Shown here: positions 1-9,214 of the stretch, one piece after another
Layout: each line of letters begins with the position of its first letter
Numbering within the stretch: position 1 is the first letter of the stretch
Origin: Janthinobacterium sp. J1-1
GTDB taxonomy: Bacteria; Pseudomonadota; Gammaproteobacteria; Burkholderiales; Burkholderiaceae_D
Assembly: GCF_030944405.1 (NCBI RefSeq)
Contig: NZ_CP132339.1
Location: 5,208,001 to 5,272,000 of the forward strand
DNA: 64,000 nucleotides
Direction of reading: 5' to 3'
Program-made: the position numbers and the translations under genes
The notes under the pieces: generated by a model
What the model was told of the DNA's origin: nothing
The model's input: the letters and a program-made list of their open reading frames with translations, nothing else
Databases searched by the model: none

Positions 1-1455
1 CGCGCCCGACATGCCGTTGCACGAAGTGCAGGCAAACGCCACCACGCCAAAGCCCAGCTTTTCGAGTTCGTCCATCAGCCCTGCTTCCTGCAGGTACAGT
101 TCCACCGTTTTCGAACCGGGCGCCAGCGACGACTTGACCCATGGTTTGCGCAGCAAACCGAGGCGATTGGCGTTGCGGGCGATCAGACCGGCCGCGATCA
201 TGTTGCGCGGATTATTCGTGTTGGTGCAGCTGGTGATCGCCGCGATGATCACGGCGCCGTCCGGCATCTTGCCCGGCTCGTTTTCCACCACGCCGGAGAT
301 GCCGCGCGCGGCCAGTTCAGAGGTCGGCACGCGGTTGTGCGGGTTCGACGGGCCGGCGATATTGCGCACCACCGACGACAGGTCGAAGCTCAACACGCGC
401 TCGTACTCGGCGTCCGCCAGGCTGTCGGCCCACAGTCCCGTTTCTTTCGCATAGGTTTCCACCAGCGCCACCTGCGCGTCTTCGCGCCCGGTCAGTTTCA
501 GATACTTGATGGTCTGTTCGTCGATATAGAACATGGCGGCGGTGGCGCCGAATTCCGGCGCCATGTTGGAAATCGTGGCGCGGTCGCCCAGGGTCAGGTG
601 CGAGGCGCCTTCGCCGTAGAACTCCAGGTATGACGAGACGACCTTCTGCTTGCGCAGGAATTCCGTCAGTGCCAGCACGGTGTCGGTGGCGGTGATGCCC
701 GGCTGCGGCTTGCCGGTCAGCTTGACGCCGATAATGTCCGGCAGGCGCATCCACGAAGCGCGGCCCAGCATCACGCTTTCCGCTTCCAGGCCGCCGACGC
801 CGATGGCGATCACGCCCAGGGCGTCGACCATGGGGGTGTGCGAATCGGTGCCGACCAGGGTGTCCGGGTAAGCCACGCCGTCCTGCACCTGGATCACGGG
901 CGACATACGCTCGAGGTTGATCTGGTGCAGGATGCCGTTGCCGGGCGGGATCACGTCGACGTTCTTGAACGCTTTCTTGGTCCAGTCGATAAAGTCGAAA
1001 CGGTCTTCGTTGCGGCGGTCTTCGATGGCGCGGTTCTTGGCAAAGGCGTCGGGATCGAAACCGCCGCATTCGACGGCCAGCGAGTGGTCGACCACCAGCT
1101 GGGTCGGCACCACGGGGTTGACCAGGGCCGGGTCGCCGCCCTGGGCCGCGATGGCGTCGCGCAGGCCGGCCAGGTCGACCAGGGCCGTCTGGCCCAGGAT
1201 GTCATGGCAGACCACGCGCGCAGGAAACCACGGAAAGTCCAGGTCGCGGCGGCGTTCGATAAACTGGCGCAGCGAGGCGTTCAGGCTCTCGGGGTCGCAG
1301 CGGCGCACCAGGTTTTCGGCCAGCACGCGCGAGGTATAAGGCAAGGTGGCATAGGCGCCGGGTTGAATCGCGTCGACGGCGGCGCGCGTGTCGAAGAAAT
1401 CGAGCTGGGTGCCCGGCAAAAGCTTGCGGTGCAAGGTGTTCATCGTGATGCTCAT
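1..1455 (-). CDS. acnD: AcnD, Fe/S-dependent 2-methylcitrate dehydratase (3' end cut by the window edge)
   Basis: Aconitase-family enzyme that dehydrates 2-methylcitrate to 2-methyl-cis-aconitate in the cytosolic 2-methylcitrate cycle for propionyl-CoA use. Translation from ATG at 1455 gives an N-terminus close to MNTLHRKLLPGTQLDFFDTR and stays open to base 1, about 485 residues of the usual 860 or so; the C-terminal third lies beyond the left edge. Visible landmarks are GTDSHTPM, ITSCTN and ACTSCNG, which carry cysteines of the [4Fe-4S] cluster. The start overlaps the prpC stop by one base, so the two are translationally coupled. AcnD normally needs the isomerase PrpF, which is not in the window and may follow. 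Ordinary AcnA is less likely given prpB and prpC upstream. Confidence 0.93.
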   Translation of the reverse strand, partial: MSITMNTLHRKLLPGTQLDFFDTRAAVDAIQPGAYATLPYTSRVLAENLVRRCDPESLNASLRQFIERRRDLDFPWFPARVVCHDILGQTALVDLAGLRDAIAAQGGDPALVNPVVPTQLVVDHSLAVECGGFDPDAFAKNRAIEDRRNEDRFDFIDWTKKAFKNVDVIPPGNGILHQINLERMSPVIQVQDGVAYPDTLVGTDSHTPMVDALGVIAIGVGGLEAESVMLGRASWMRLPDIIGVKLTGKPQPGITATDTVLALTEFLRKQKVVSSYLEFYGEGASHLTLGDRATISNMAPEFGATAAMFYIDEQTIKYLKLTGREDAQVALVETYAKETGLWADSLADAEYERVLSFDLSSVVRNIAGPSNPHNRVPTSELAARGISGVVENEPGKMPDGAVIIAAITSCTNTNNPRNMIAAGLIARNANRLGLLRKPWVKSSLAPGSKTVELYLQEAGLMDELEKLGFGVVAFACTSCNGMSGA

Positions 1456-2609
1456 TATTTGCGGTCCTTGATCGGCACGAATTGCAGGTCTTCCGGGCCC
1501 ACGTAGTTGGCGCTAGGACGGATGATCTTGTTGTCGATGCGCTGTTCGATGATGTGGGCGGCCCAACCCGAGGTGCGCGAGATGACGAACAGCGGGGTGA
1601 ACATCGCCGTCGGCACGCCCATCATGTGGTAGGACACGGCCGAGAACCAGTCCAGGTTCGGGAACATGTTCTTGATCTCCCACATCACCGTTTCCAGGCG
1701 TTCGGCGATATCGAACATCTTGGTCGAACCCGCTTCCTGAGACAGCGAGCGGGCCACTTCCTTGATGACCACATTGCGCGGGTCGGAAATCGTGTAGACG
1801 GGATGGCCGAAGCCGATCACCACTTCCTTGTTGGCGACACGCTCGCGGATGTCCGCTTCGGCTTCGTCGGCGTTGTCGTAGCGTTTTTGAATGTCGAGCG
1901 CCACTTCATTGGCGCCGCCGTGTTTCGGGCCGCGCAGCGCGCCGATGGCGCCGGTGATGGCCGAGTGGATGTCCGAACCCGTGCCGGCGATCACGCGGCT
2001 GGTAAAGGTGGAGGCATTGAACTCGTGTTCCGCATACAGGATCAGCGAGGTGTGCATGGCTTTTTCCCACGACGCCGACGGCTTTTCGCCATGCAGCAGG
2101 TGCAGGAAATGGCCGCCGATCGAGTCGTCGTCGGTTTCCACTTCGATGCGCTTGCCGTTATGGCTGTAGTGGTACCAGTACAGCAGCATCGAGCCGAACG
2201 AGGCCATCAGGCGGTCGGCGATATCGCGCGCGCCCGGTGCGTTATGGTCGTCCTTTTCCGGCAGGGTGCAACCCAGCACCGACACGCCGGTGCGCATCAC
2301 GTCCATCGGATGGGCGGCGGCCGGCAGCGCTTCCAGTGCCGCTTTCACGGCGGACGGCAAGCCGCGCAGGGATTTCAGCTTGGCCTTGTAGCCTTTCAGT
2401 TCCGCCGTGGTCGGCAGCTTGCCGTGCACCAGCAGGAAGGCGATTTCTTCGAACTCGCAGCTGTCGGCCACGTCCAGGATGTCATAGCCGCGGTAGTGCA
2501 AATCGTTGCCGGTCTTGCCGACCGAGCACAGGGCAGTATTGCCGGCGGTAACGCCAGACAGGGCGACGGATTTTTTAGGCTTGAAAGTGGTGGCTTGTGG
2601 TGCGGTCAT
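1455..2609 (-). CDS. prpC: 2-methylcitrate synthase
   Basis: Condenses propionyl-CoA with oxaloacetate to give 2-methylcitrate. The 384-residue length is normal for PrpC and shorter than the hexameric citrate synthases. Citrate-synthase landmarks are visible: [14 protein letters not shown] near residue 75, the GPKHGGANE segment with its catalytic histidine, and [10 protein letters not shown] with the second active-site histidine. The start is placed at MTAPQATTF because GGAGA sits seven bases upstream; the frame is open further up but has no ribosome site there. The gene lies 19 bases downstream of prpB and overlaps the acnD start, so the three form one operon. Confidence 0.95.
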   Translation of the reverse strand: MTAPQATTFKPKKSVALSGVTAGNTALCSVGKTGNDLHYRGYDILDVADSCEFEEIAFLLVHGKLPTTAELKGYKAKLKSLRGLPSAVKAALEALPAAAHPMDVMRTGVSVLGCTLPEKDDHNAPGARDIADRLMASFGSMLLYWYHYSHNGKRIEVETDDDSIGGHFLHLLHGEKPSASWEKAMHTSLILYAEHEFNASTFTSRVIAGTGSDIHSAITGAIGALRGPKHGGANEVALDIQKRYDNADEAEADIRERVANKEVVIGFGHPVYTISDPRNVVIKEVARSLSQEAGSTKMFDIAERLETVMWEIKNMFPNLDWFSAVSYHMMGVPTAMFTPLFVISRTSGWAAHIIEQRIDNKIIRPSANYVGPEDLQFVPIKDRK

Positions 2610-2628
2610 TGTCTTCTCCGGATAATAA

Positions 2629-3519
2629 TTATTTGGTTTTCTGCGCTGCAAAGAGGGCATCGAGCTTCTGTTCGAAGTCGTGGTAATTGATCGATTCATA
2701 CAGCTCCATGCGCGTCTGCATGGTGTCCAGCACATTCTGTTGCGTGCCGTCGCGGCGCAGTGCCGTGTAGACGTTTTCGGCCGCCTTGTTCATGGCGCGG
2801 AAGGCCGACAGCGGATACAGCACCAGGCCGACATCGGCGCCGCGCAGCTGGTCCACCGTGAACAGGGGCGTGGCGCCGAATTCGGTGATATTGGCCAGCA
2901 CCGGCACCTTCACGGCGTTGGCAAACGTGGTGTACATCGACAGATCCGTGATCGCTTCCGGGAAGATCATGTCGGCGCCCGCCTCGACGCAGGCCACCGC
3001 GCGTTCCAGCGCCGCTTCCAGGCCATCGACGGCCAGCGCATCGGTGCGCGCCATGATGACGAAGTTCGGGTCGGTGCGCGCGTCGACGGCCGCCTTGATG
3101 CGGTCGACCATTTCTTCCTTGCTGACGATTTCCTTGCCCGGGCGATGACCGCAGCGCTTGGCGCCCACCTGGTCTTCGATATGCAGGGCGGCCGCGCCGG
3201 CCTTGATCATTGATTTGACGGTGCGCGCCACATTGAAGGCGGACGAGCCGAAACCGGTGTCGGCATCGACCAGCAGCGGCAGGTCGCACACGTCGGTGAT
3301 GCGGCGGATATCGGTCAGCACATCGTCGAGGTTGGAAATACCCAGGTCAGGCAAGCCCAGCGAGCCGGCAGCGACGCCGCCACCGGACAGGTAGATGGCC
3401 TTGAAGCCGGCGCGCTTGGCCAGCAAGGCGTGATTGGCATTGATCGTACCGACCACTTGCAACGGGGATTCTTCCTGGACGGCCTTGCGGAACGCGGCAC
3501 CTGCGGAGTAAAGACTCAT
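2629..3519 (-). CDS. prpB: 2-methylisocitrate lyase
   Basis: Cleaves 2-methylisocitrate to pyruvate and succinate, the last step of the 2-methylcitrate cycle. The 296-residue protein belongs to the isocitrate-lyase/PEP-mutase TIM-barrel superfamily. Visible are [12 protein letters not shown], where the aspartates bind Mg2+, and the [10 protein letters not shown] loop, the PrpB form of the catalytic KKCGH loop. AAGGTGA precedes the ATG. It is the first gene of prpB-prpC-acnD and sits behind a sigma-54 type promoter at 3573-3588. The usual neighbouring regulator gene prpR is not found on this side of the operon. Confidence 0.95.
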   Translation of the reverse strand: MSLYSAGAAFRKAVQEESPLQVVGTINANHALLAKRAGFKAIYLSGGGVAAGSLGLPDLGISNLDDVLTDIRRITDVCDLPLLVDADTGFGSSAFNVARTVKSMIKAGAAALHIEDQVGAKRCGHRPGKEIVSKEEMVDRIKAAVDARTDPNFVIMARTDALAVDGLEAALERAVACVEAGADMIFPEAITDLSMYTTFANAVKVPVLANITEFGATPLFTVDQLRGADVGLVLYPLSAFRAMNKAAENVYTALRRDGTQQNVLDTMQTRMELYESINYHDFEQKLDALFAAQKTK

Positions 3520-3572
3520 GTGTTCACCTTATGGGTTCGAATGTTTCATGGACCTGCTATGAACACGGGTAT

Positions 3573-3588
3573 TGCAAGTGCCGTGCCA
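3573..3588 (-). promoter_or_regulatory. Sigma-54 promoter of the prp operon
   Basis: Read on the minus strand the sequence is TGGCACGGCACTTGC, an exact fit to TGGCAC-N5-TTGC, with the invariant GG and GC ten bases apart. Transcription would start near 3562, about 40 bases before the prpB ATG. PrpR-activated prp operons of enteric bacteria are known to use sigma-54, so function and position agree. Confidence 0.8.
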
Positions 3589-3709
3589 GGCGACTGCCAC
3601 AGCGTTGCATATGACCCTCGCCAGAGGGGAAACGACCGTAGTGCGGTGTCTTGCGGGTGGTATGGGGCGATGGATGGTGGAACAGCGGGTGTGACAGTGG
3701 TTCACCATG

Positions 3710-3770
3710 ATGTTTCATTTTTGTTTCAATATTTCATAATGAAACATTTATTGAAACATCGATGAAACGC
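3710..3770. promoter_or_regulatory. Nested palindromic half-site array, probable PrpR enhancer
   Basis: Six copies of a GTTTCA(T/A)-type half-site, three in each orientation, are arranged symmetrically. TGTTTCAAT at 3722-3730 mirrors ATTGAAACA at 3750-3758, and GTTTCAT at 3712-3718 mirrors ATGAAAC at 3762-3768; both pairs centre on 3740. An inner pair, TTTCATAATGAAA at 3732-3744, centres on 3738. The array lies about 120 to 180 bases upstream of the sigma-54 promoter, the right range for an enhancer. Binding by PrpR is inferred. The rest of the 324-base gap between prpB and the next gene shows no coding sequence. Confidence 0.6.
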
Positions 3771-3843
3771 GGATGAAAGCAATGGTGTCAAGGAAAGCAG
3801 CTGGCGGGCGCCAGCTGCAGGGAATGGCGATGCGTGGCTGGCC

Positions 3844-4092
3844 TCAGGCGAGGCGCACCAGCGGATTGGCGATGATATTGTCGATCTGGCGTACGGCTTC
3901 TTCGCAGGCGGCGGCAATCGCGCCGTCTTCGTCGTCGCGCACGAACTGCATGGTCGAGCCTTCGAACACTTCCAGGCCTTCGACCGTGGCGCGTTCTATA
4001 TCGCAACTGGCCGACCATTTGCCATCGCTGGTCGGCACGGCCAGGGGAACGATTTCCCAGCCTTTATAGTGAATCTTGGAACTGCTGTTCAT
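3844..4092 (-). CDS. Small conserved-type protein, paralogue of the gene at 4209-4451
   Basis: Unrecognised 82-residue soluble acidic protein without signal peptide or membrane segment. A strong AAGGAGGT ribosome site precedes the ATG, which supports a real gene. The pattern YKGWEIVPLAVP...W.....IERATVEG, followed by an alanine-rich helix with CEEAVRQIDNII, resembles its neighbour (YRGFTISVTP...W...YRLQRE), so the two look like an old tandem duplication. The layout recalls small alpha/beta stand-alone domain families of betaproteobacteria, but I cannot name the family with certainty and assign no function. Confidence 0.7.
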   Translation of the reverse strand: MNSSSKIHYKGWEIVPLAVPTSDGKWSASCDIERATVEGLEVFEGSTMQFVRDDEDGAIAAACEEAVRQIDNIIANPLVRLA

Positions 4093-4208
4093 GGGCTACC
4101 TCCTTGCGCAATAAAGGAAATCGTAGCATGAAGCGCCGTGCGCCGCGATCAGTTTCGGCGGCGCCGCGCATTCACACTAAACGATTTACGGTGGATCAAA
4201 TCGGGGCG

Positions 4209-4451
4209 TCAGGGACGCAGCAGATTGTCCACTTCCGTCTTGGCCACTTCCAGGCCGGCCACGCGGGCGGTCTCGGGCGTGGCATAGCCGCCCAGGGTGC
4301 GGCTGCGCTCGATGTCCTTGGCGTCGCCTTCCGCGCCGGCTTCGCGCTGCAGGCGGTAGGTGAAATCCCACAGGTCGTCATTGTCCTTTTGCGGCGTCAC
4401 GGAGATCGTGAAACCGCGGTACTGTTCGCTGCGTGCAGTGGTATCGTTCAT
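4209..4451 (-). CDS. Small conserved-type protein, paralogue of the gene at 3844-4092
   Basis: Unrecognised 80-residue protein starting MNDTTARSEQYRGF. An AGGAGGAAGT ribosome site six bases upstream decides this start over an in-frame ATG about 40 bases earlier. A central aromatic strand pattern (YRGFTISV, DDLWDFTYRLQRE) is followed by GGYATPETARVAGLEVAKTE, probably a helix. It is soluble, with no signal peptide. The spacing to the paralogue is 116 bases in the same direction. Function unknown. Confidence 0.7.
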   Translation of the reverse strand: MNDTTARSEQYRGFTISVTPQKDNDDLWDFTYRLQREAGAEGDAKDIERSRTLGGYATPETARVAGLEVAKTEVDNLLRP

Positions 4452-4621
4452 GGACTTCCTCCTTGTGGCAACGAGATTAGCACGAAGCAAGTCCAGACGC
4501 GCGCACCTTGCAGCGGCAAGCCCCAGACGATATGCGTTTTTTACATATCAAATCGCGATTCGAGATATTTTTCAAGCGATCACGGCGATATAATGAGCAT
4601 CCTTGCCAGCACCACGCCACC

Positions 4622-5482
4622 ATGATGACGCCCCAAATACACGCCTTTTTCGACCCCGCCACCGCCACCGTCACCTATGTGGTGTACGAGGGCGAAGGCG
4701 GCGCCTGCGCCATTATCGATTCCGTGCTCGACTACGATCCGAAGGCGGGCCGCACCGCCACCACCTCGGCCGACAAGGTGATCGCCTTTGTGCGCGAACA
4801 CGGCTTGCAGTGCCGCTGGCTGCTGGAAACCCATGCCCACGCCGACCACCTGTCGGCCGCGCCCTACCTGCAGCGGCAGCTGGGCGGCGAAGTGGCCATC
4901 GGCGCGGCGATCCAGGCGGTGCAGCAGGCGTTTGCCGATATCTATCACCAGCATGGCGCAACAAGCGACGGCTCGCAATTCGACCAGCTGTTCGCGCCCG
5001 ACCAGGTGTTTCATATCGGCGCGCTCGAGGTGCGCGCGCTGCATGTGCCGGGCCACACGCCGGCCGATCTGGCCTACCAGATCGGCGACGCCGTATTTGT
5101 CGGCGACACCCTGTTCATGCCCGACGTCGGCTCGGCCCGCTGCGATTTTCCCGGCGGCTCGGCCGCCCTGCTGTACCGCTCGGCGCAGCGCGTGCTGGCG
5201 CTGCCGCCGGCAACCCGCCTCTTCATGTGCCACGACTACCCGCCGGCCGGCCGCGAGCCGCGCTGGGAAACCACGGTGGCCGCCCAGCGCGCCGCCAATA
5301 TCCACCTGCGCGACGGCATCACGGAAGACCAGTTCGTGGCCCTGCGCACGGGCCGTGACGCCACCCTGGAGATGCCGACCCTGATACTGCCGGCGATCCA
5401 GGTCAATATCAACGCCGGCAAGCTGCCCGAGCCGGAAGAGAATGGCGTGCGCTACCTGAAAATACCGCTGGACGCGCTGTAA
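4622..5482 (+). CDS. MBL-fold metallo-hydrolase, persulfide-dioxygenase-like
   Basis: Beta-lactamase-fold metalloprotein of 286 residues, resembling the ETHE1/Blh group that oxidises glutathione persulfide in sulfide detoxification. The metal motif THAHADHLSAA, a histidine in HVPGHTPAD, the aspartate in FVGDTLFMPD and a histidine in FMCHDYPP are all present. Two ATGs occur at the start (4622 and 4625) and neither has a strong ribosome site; the frame is open further upstream but that stretch lacks protein-like composition. No rhodanese domain or sulfur regulator lies beside it. Glyoxalase II is less likely because the PGHTPAD and MCHDYPP segments match the persulfide-dioxygenase branch. Substrate is inferred. 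Confidence 0.8.
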   Translation: MMTPQIHAFFDPATATVTYVVYEGEGGACAIIDSVLDYDPKAGRTATTSADKVIAFVREHGLQCRWLLETHAHADHLSAAPYLQRQLGGEVAIGAAIQAVQQAFADIYHQHGATSDGSQFDQLFAPDQVFHIGALEVRALHVPGHTPADLAYQIGDAVFVGDTLFMPDVGSARCDFPGGSAALLYRSAQRVLALPPATRLFMCHDYPPAGREPRWETTVAAQRAANIHLRDGITEDQFVALRTGRDATLEMPTLILPAIQVNINAGKLPEPEENGVRYLKIPLDAL

Positions 5483-5599
5483 CTATCCTTCCTTGATCCT
5501 CCGCAATTCCTGTCCCGGCGTATCCACCTAGAGTGCAGATTGCCCGGGATTGCCTTGGCGCAATTTCTCGATTCGTTCAATACTTGACGGAGCGCCCGC

Positions 5600-7738
5600 A
5601 TGTGGACCGACTACAAGCCTGATGCCGATTGCATTCTGCTGGCCGAACCGGAAGGCCACGCGCTGTTCAGCCACAGTCCGCTCGAAGGGGTGCTGCGTCT
5701 GCAGCGGCCCGGCATCATCATCTTCGTGCACGGCGTCAACTCCGATGGCGAATGGTATGAACAGGCTGAAGCGGGCTTGTGCGAAGGCTTGAACCAGCGC
5801 CTGAAACGCCGCGACAAAGACTTGGCGATACCGGGCCCGGCCGGCGGACAAATGAAGCCGGCGCACTACGAACGCGAATTGAGCGACGATGGCTTTCTCA
5901 ATCCCAAGCGCAACGCCAGCACCTTCCTGCAGGCGGATGAGTCCAATTCTCCCGTGATCCGTTTCCGCTGGGGTTATAAAGCCAGCAGCGAGGAGTTGCA
6001 GGAGTTCGGCGCAGGCATCTACCTGAACGAAAAAAACTACTGGGGCGGCGGCCCGTTCGCCAATGGCTGCAGCGCCCTGCCCGACTTGTGGCGCCAGGGC
6101 CTGTCGGAAGAACTGTTCTTGTGGATGCATATCCAGCACATGAACCCGACCAATGACCGGCAAGTGTATGCCTGTCCACCTCGCCCTTATTTCGTGTTCG
6201 CCGCCTGGCGCCTGGCGCGGCTGGTGCAATCGATACGCGCCTGTCAGAAAGATGCACCCGTCACCATCGTCTGCCACAGCCAGGGGAATATGGTGGCGAT
6301 GGCGGCCGCCTTCCTGGGCGACACCTTGGGTGCTGACGCCGTGGCCGACAGCTATGTGCTGTGCAATCCGCCATACAGCCTGCTGGACAGGAATTTTACG
6401 GAAAACTGGGTCAGCGGCCATTTGAAAGATGAGCACGGCAATACGGGGCGGCAAAAGTATGAAGCGCGCACCAAAACCTTGAAGGCATTCTTCGATATCC
6501 TGCGCACGCGCCAGGCAATGCAGCAGGATGCCGCGCTGGTCGACAAGTACACGGCCAACAAGAAAGCCAGGCCTGAGGATGGTTATGAAGCGGCGCTTGA
6601 CCGGGCCGCCTACGGCTTGAACGGTTCCACTTATGGCAGGGTAACCCTGTACTTCAATCCCCATGACCAGGTAATTTCTGCCACCCCCGTGCAAGGGATC
6701 GGCTGGCGCGGCATGTCGGGCCAGGAAATTGCCGATACGGGTGGCGAAGGCGTATTTACCCAGCGCGTGTTCGCACAAAATCATCCAGTCGGCCAGGAGA
6801 ATGAAACGGATTACGACATCTGGCAGCGCAATGGCGCGCCACTGGCGCCGGGCAGCCTAGATTTCTGGCACCCGCGTTCACTGGTCGCCGAGTATTCGAT
6901 CGAGAAAGGCTTGCGCTCCAGTCAAGGCATCGGGCGCAAAATACTGACTTTTATGTTTGCGCCCGTCATGATCGTGCTGATGAAACTGGCGCGTACGCGC
7001 ATCAATGCCTTGCCGCCCGAGTCCTGGCTGCTGCCGATGAAAGCGCCCAGGCTGCCCGAAACCTTTTTGCCCCACGCCAATCGCGATGGCAAGCTGAGCG
7101 ACCAGTTTGACGAAGGCAGCGATGCCCCCTCAGACGCCTTGAACAGGCAGCGCCCCGCCGAACCCGATGACGCGTATGCCGCGCACCGCGCGCAAGGCCA
7201 CGGCGACGCGGCAACGGAAGCGGCGCTGCGCTATGAACAGAACGGCATGCTGCGCATGCAGGCCAGGCGCGATGACTGGGTTAAAAAGGGAAAACCGGTC
7301 ACGGCGGTGGACCAGCCTCAAGAGGCATCCGACGAGTTCAAGGCCTGGCGCGCAAAAGAAATCCAGAACTACCTGGTAGCCAATATCGACACCCATGCCA
7401 CCGATCACTCGACCATCATGACCAATCCCGAGCACGCGGAAAAGGCGCTGGCATATGACGTGGCGCTGGGGGTGTGCACGATCAGGCAGGATGAGCTTCG
7501 TACACTGAAAGTAGCGGCGGATTGGACTTTACTGGAACGTTTGAATGACACCGCGGGCAGCGCGGAGTTTTCTGAATATTTCGAAAGTGGCAGATTCAAG
7601 AATGTATCTCTATTTGAATGGGCCAATGATGAGAAAAATCCTGCCAGAAAGCCGACAAAGATAATGGATGAACGCCAGAACAGTGCTGCCCGTGCGGCCC
7701 CAACGGGCATCTCCGCTCTGGGAACTGATCATGCCTAA
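5600..7738 (+). CDS. Tle3-type T6SS phospholipase effector
   Basis: Large alpha/beta-hydrolase of 712 residues that resembles the Tle3 (DUF3274) antibacterial lipase effectors delivered by type VI secretion. The N-terminal strand IIIFVHGVNSDGEWYEQAE fits the family, and the nucleophile elbow VCHSQGN places the catalytic serine near residue 227. The body reads like a cytoplasmic or periplasmic toxin with no Sec signal, as expected for a T6SS cargo. It overlaps an in-frame ATG of the downstream Tla3-like gene (ATGCCTAA), which suggests coupling. No vgrG, PAAR or recognisable Tli3 immunity gene is in the window, so the locus looks like an orphan effector island. A housekeeping lipase is the alternative. 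Confidence 0.7.
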   Translation: MWTDYKPDADCILLAEPEGHALFSHSPLEGVLRLQRPGIIIFVHGVNSDGEWYEQAEAGLCEGLNQRLKRRDKDLAIPGPAGGQMKPAHYERELSDDGFLNPKRNASTFLQADESNSPVIRFRWGYKASSEELQEFGAGIYLNEKNYWGGGPFANGCSALPDLWRQGLSEELFLWMHIQHMNPTNDRQVYACPPRPYFVFAAWRLARLVQSIRACQKDAPVTIVCHSQGNMVAMAAAFLGDTLGADAVADSYVLCNPPYSLLDRNFTENWVSGHLKDEHGNTGRQKYEARTKTLKAFFDILRTRQAMQQDAALVDKYTANKKARPEDGYEAALDRAAYGLNGSTYGRVTLYFNPHDQVISATPVQGIGWRGMSGQEIADTGGEGVFTQRVFAQNHPVGQENETDYDIWQRNGAPLAPGSLDFWHPRSLVAEYSIEKGLRSSQGIGRKILTFMFAPVMIVLMKLARTRINALPPESWLLPMKAPRLPETFLPHANRDGKLSDQFDEGSDAPSDALNRQRPAEPDDAYAAHRAQGHGDAATEAALRYEQNGMLRMQARRDDWVKKGKPVTAVDQPQEASDEFKAWRAKEIQNYLVANIDTHATDHSTIMTNPEHAEKALAYDVALGVCTIRQDELRTLKVAADWTLLERLNDTAGSAEFSEYFESGRFKNVSLFEWANDEKNPARKPTKIMDERQNSAARAAPTGISALGTDHA

Positions 7739-7865
7739 GGTGAACAGATTCCCTGGCAAACGCCTTTTGTTCTGTTTGATTGTTGCCCTGCTGATTGTCG
7801 CCGCGCTGTGGCTGTCATGGCAAGGCAGAGCAGGAGATTCGGGCATCTTATCGAATGGAGAAATC

Positions 7866-9203
7866 ATGAAACGCTTTATTGCCCTGCCCCTGTTTGCCGG
7901 CCTGGCGCTTTTCTCTCTATTGAGCGCCTGCGCGAGCACTGAAAAGCCAGCTCAAACTGCAACAGTCTCCGTAGTGCCAACAATACCAAAGCAACCATTC
8001 CGGGCGCAGGTGGTGGGCCTGCAATGGCTGAATCCCTTGCAGCGGCTCGATTATCCGACGGAATGGCAATTGCTGTGGACGTTAGGAATTGCCAAGCCCA
8101 ACAAGAACGACGACATGGTCAGAACGGATCCCCGGGGGTTCAGTACCCTGCAGGCAGTGGCGCCGATTGCCTACGATCTGGATGGCACAGAGACATTCGA
8201 GGGTTATCACTACAAATATGTGCGAAAGCTGACCGTTTTATTTCACGATATTTACTTTTCCAGTCCCACTTATTTTTATCGGGTTTATCCCCGAGGAACA
8301 CAGAAAAGCTGGCGCGAACTGGCTGGGATACGCGTTGAATATGCGCTGCCTGCGGGTAAGCTGGATGCAGAGATAACGCGGGACAGGGTCCGCGACCGCA
8401 TCATCAACACCTTCGATATCGGCAACCCGAGTTTCCCTACCGTCTGGTCCCGCTCCACCCCGCCCGACGTTCGCCTTACCATGGGCGGCAACAATGCCGG
8501 CTTTACTTCCCTGACAGCCGCGCTTGCCTATCTCGAAGCACATCCGGACGAAACCGTGTGGGTGATGAACTGGGATGCGCCCAGCCGCCCCAAACATACG
8601 CAGATCAATGAAAACCTGGTACTGCTGGTACTAGCCGGCCCCAACTACAACACCGAGCGCGCGGCGCTGGCGTGGATAGGCTATCCATCGCTTAAAAATG
8701 CCGCCGACTTCGCCTTGGCCAAGGACCTGCCGCCACGCGTCGTGCAGGCCTGGCAATCGGTGTTTGCGCAAGCGGCGCGCAATGGCGGCAAGGTCGAACA
8801 GGACATCGGCTATGTGATCCACGACGCCAACAATATCCTGCCGACCTCATCCGACCGGATCGGCCTGCTGGCACACGCGCTGACACTGGAAGTGCCCGAG
8901 TTTGACTTTTTGCCGCAGACCTTCAATACGCCCGCCCTGCTGGGCGAAATGGGCGCCGGCACGGCGCTGACCAATGTGGCGCTGGCGATCGCCTACGCCA
9001 ATCACACGGGCAGGCCGGTGCTGGTGGCCGGCACCAGCGACAGCGCCAGCCTGACCGGCGTGCTGGTGTCGCCGCCGGCCAGGGTGCGGCCCATCGATCA
9101 AAGCAAGCCCTGGTTCCGCGCGCGTGGCGAGCACCACGCCTACCTGCCCTGGTGGGGCATCCGCCATGACGTCGCCGACAATCTCCAGGGCTGGTCGCAA
9201 TAA
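7866..9203 (+). CDS. Tla3-like lipoprotein next to the Tle3 lipase
   Basis: Probable adaptor or immunity partner of the lipase. The chosen start gives MKRFIALPLFAGLALFSLL followed by SAC, a lipoprotein signal with lipobox LSAC, preceded by GGAGAAATC. The 445-residue protein has an N-terminal domain starting QVVGLQWLNPLQRLDYPTEW and a C-terminal part with GAGTALTNVALAIAYANHTG, similar in feel to the DUF2875/Tla3 proteins encoded beside Tle3 in Pseudomonas. The frame is also open from ATG 7731, which overlaps the lipase stop and adds a 45-residue leader with its own membrane helix (LLFCLIVALLIVAALW). The family call is moderate; role as adaptor versus immunity protein is not resolved. Confidence 0.55.
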   Translation: MKRFIALPLFAGLALFSLLSACASTEKPAQTATVSVVPTIPKQPFRAQVVGLQWLNPLQRLDYPTEWQLLWTLGIAKPNKNDDMVRTDPRGFSTLQAVAPIAYDLDGTETFEGYHYKYVRKLTVLFHDIYFSSPTYFYRVYPRGTQKSWRELAGIRVEYALPAGKLDAEITRDRVRDRIINTFDIGNPSFPTVWSRSTPPDVRLTMGGNNAGFTSLTAALAYLEAHPDETVWVMNWDAPSRPKHTQINENLVLLVLAGPNYNTERAALAWIGYPSLKNAADFALAKDLPPRVVQAWQSVFAQAARNGGKVEQDIGYVIHDANNILPTSSDRIGLLAHALTLEVPEFDFLPQTFNTPALLGEMGAGTALTNVALAIAYANHTGRPVLVAGTSDSASLTGVLVSPPARVRPIDQSKPWFRARGEHHAYLPWWGIRHDVADNLQGWSQ

Positions 9204-9214
9204 GGCGCTGCCGC

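Noticed and set aside
838..1506. Long open frame on the plus strand
   Set aside because: Runs antisense to acnD and gives a histidine/glutamine/valine-rich translation typical of shadow frames in high-GC DNA.
3520..3843. Regulator gene prpR expected beside prpB
   Set aside because: No frame with AAA+ or helix-turn-helix features is present in either direction near the operon within the window.
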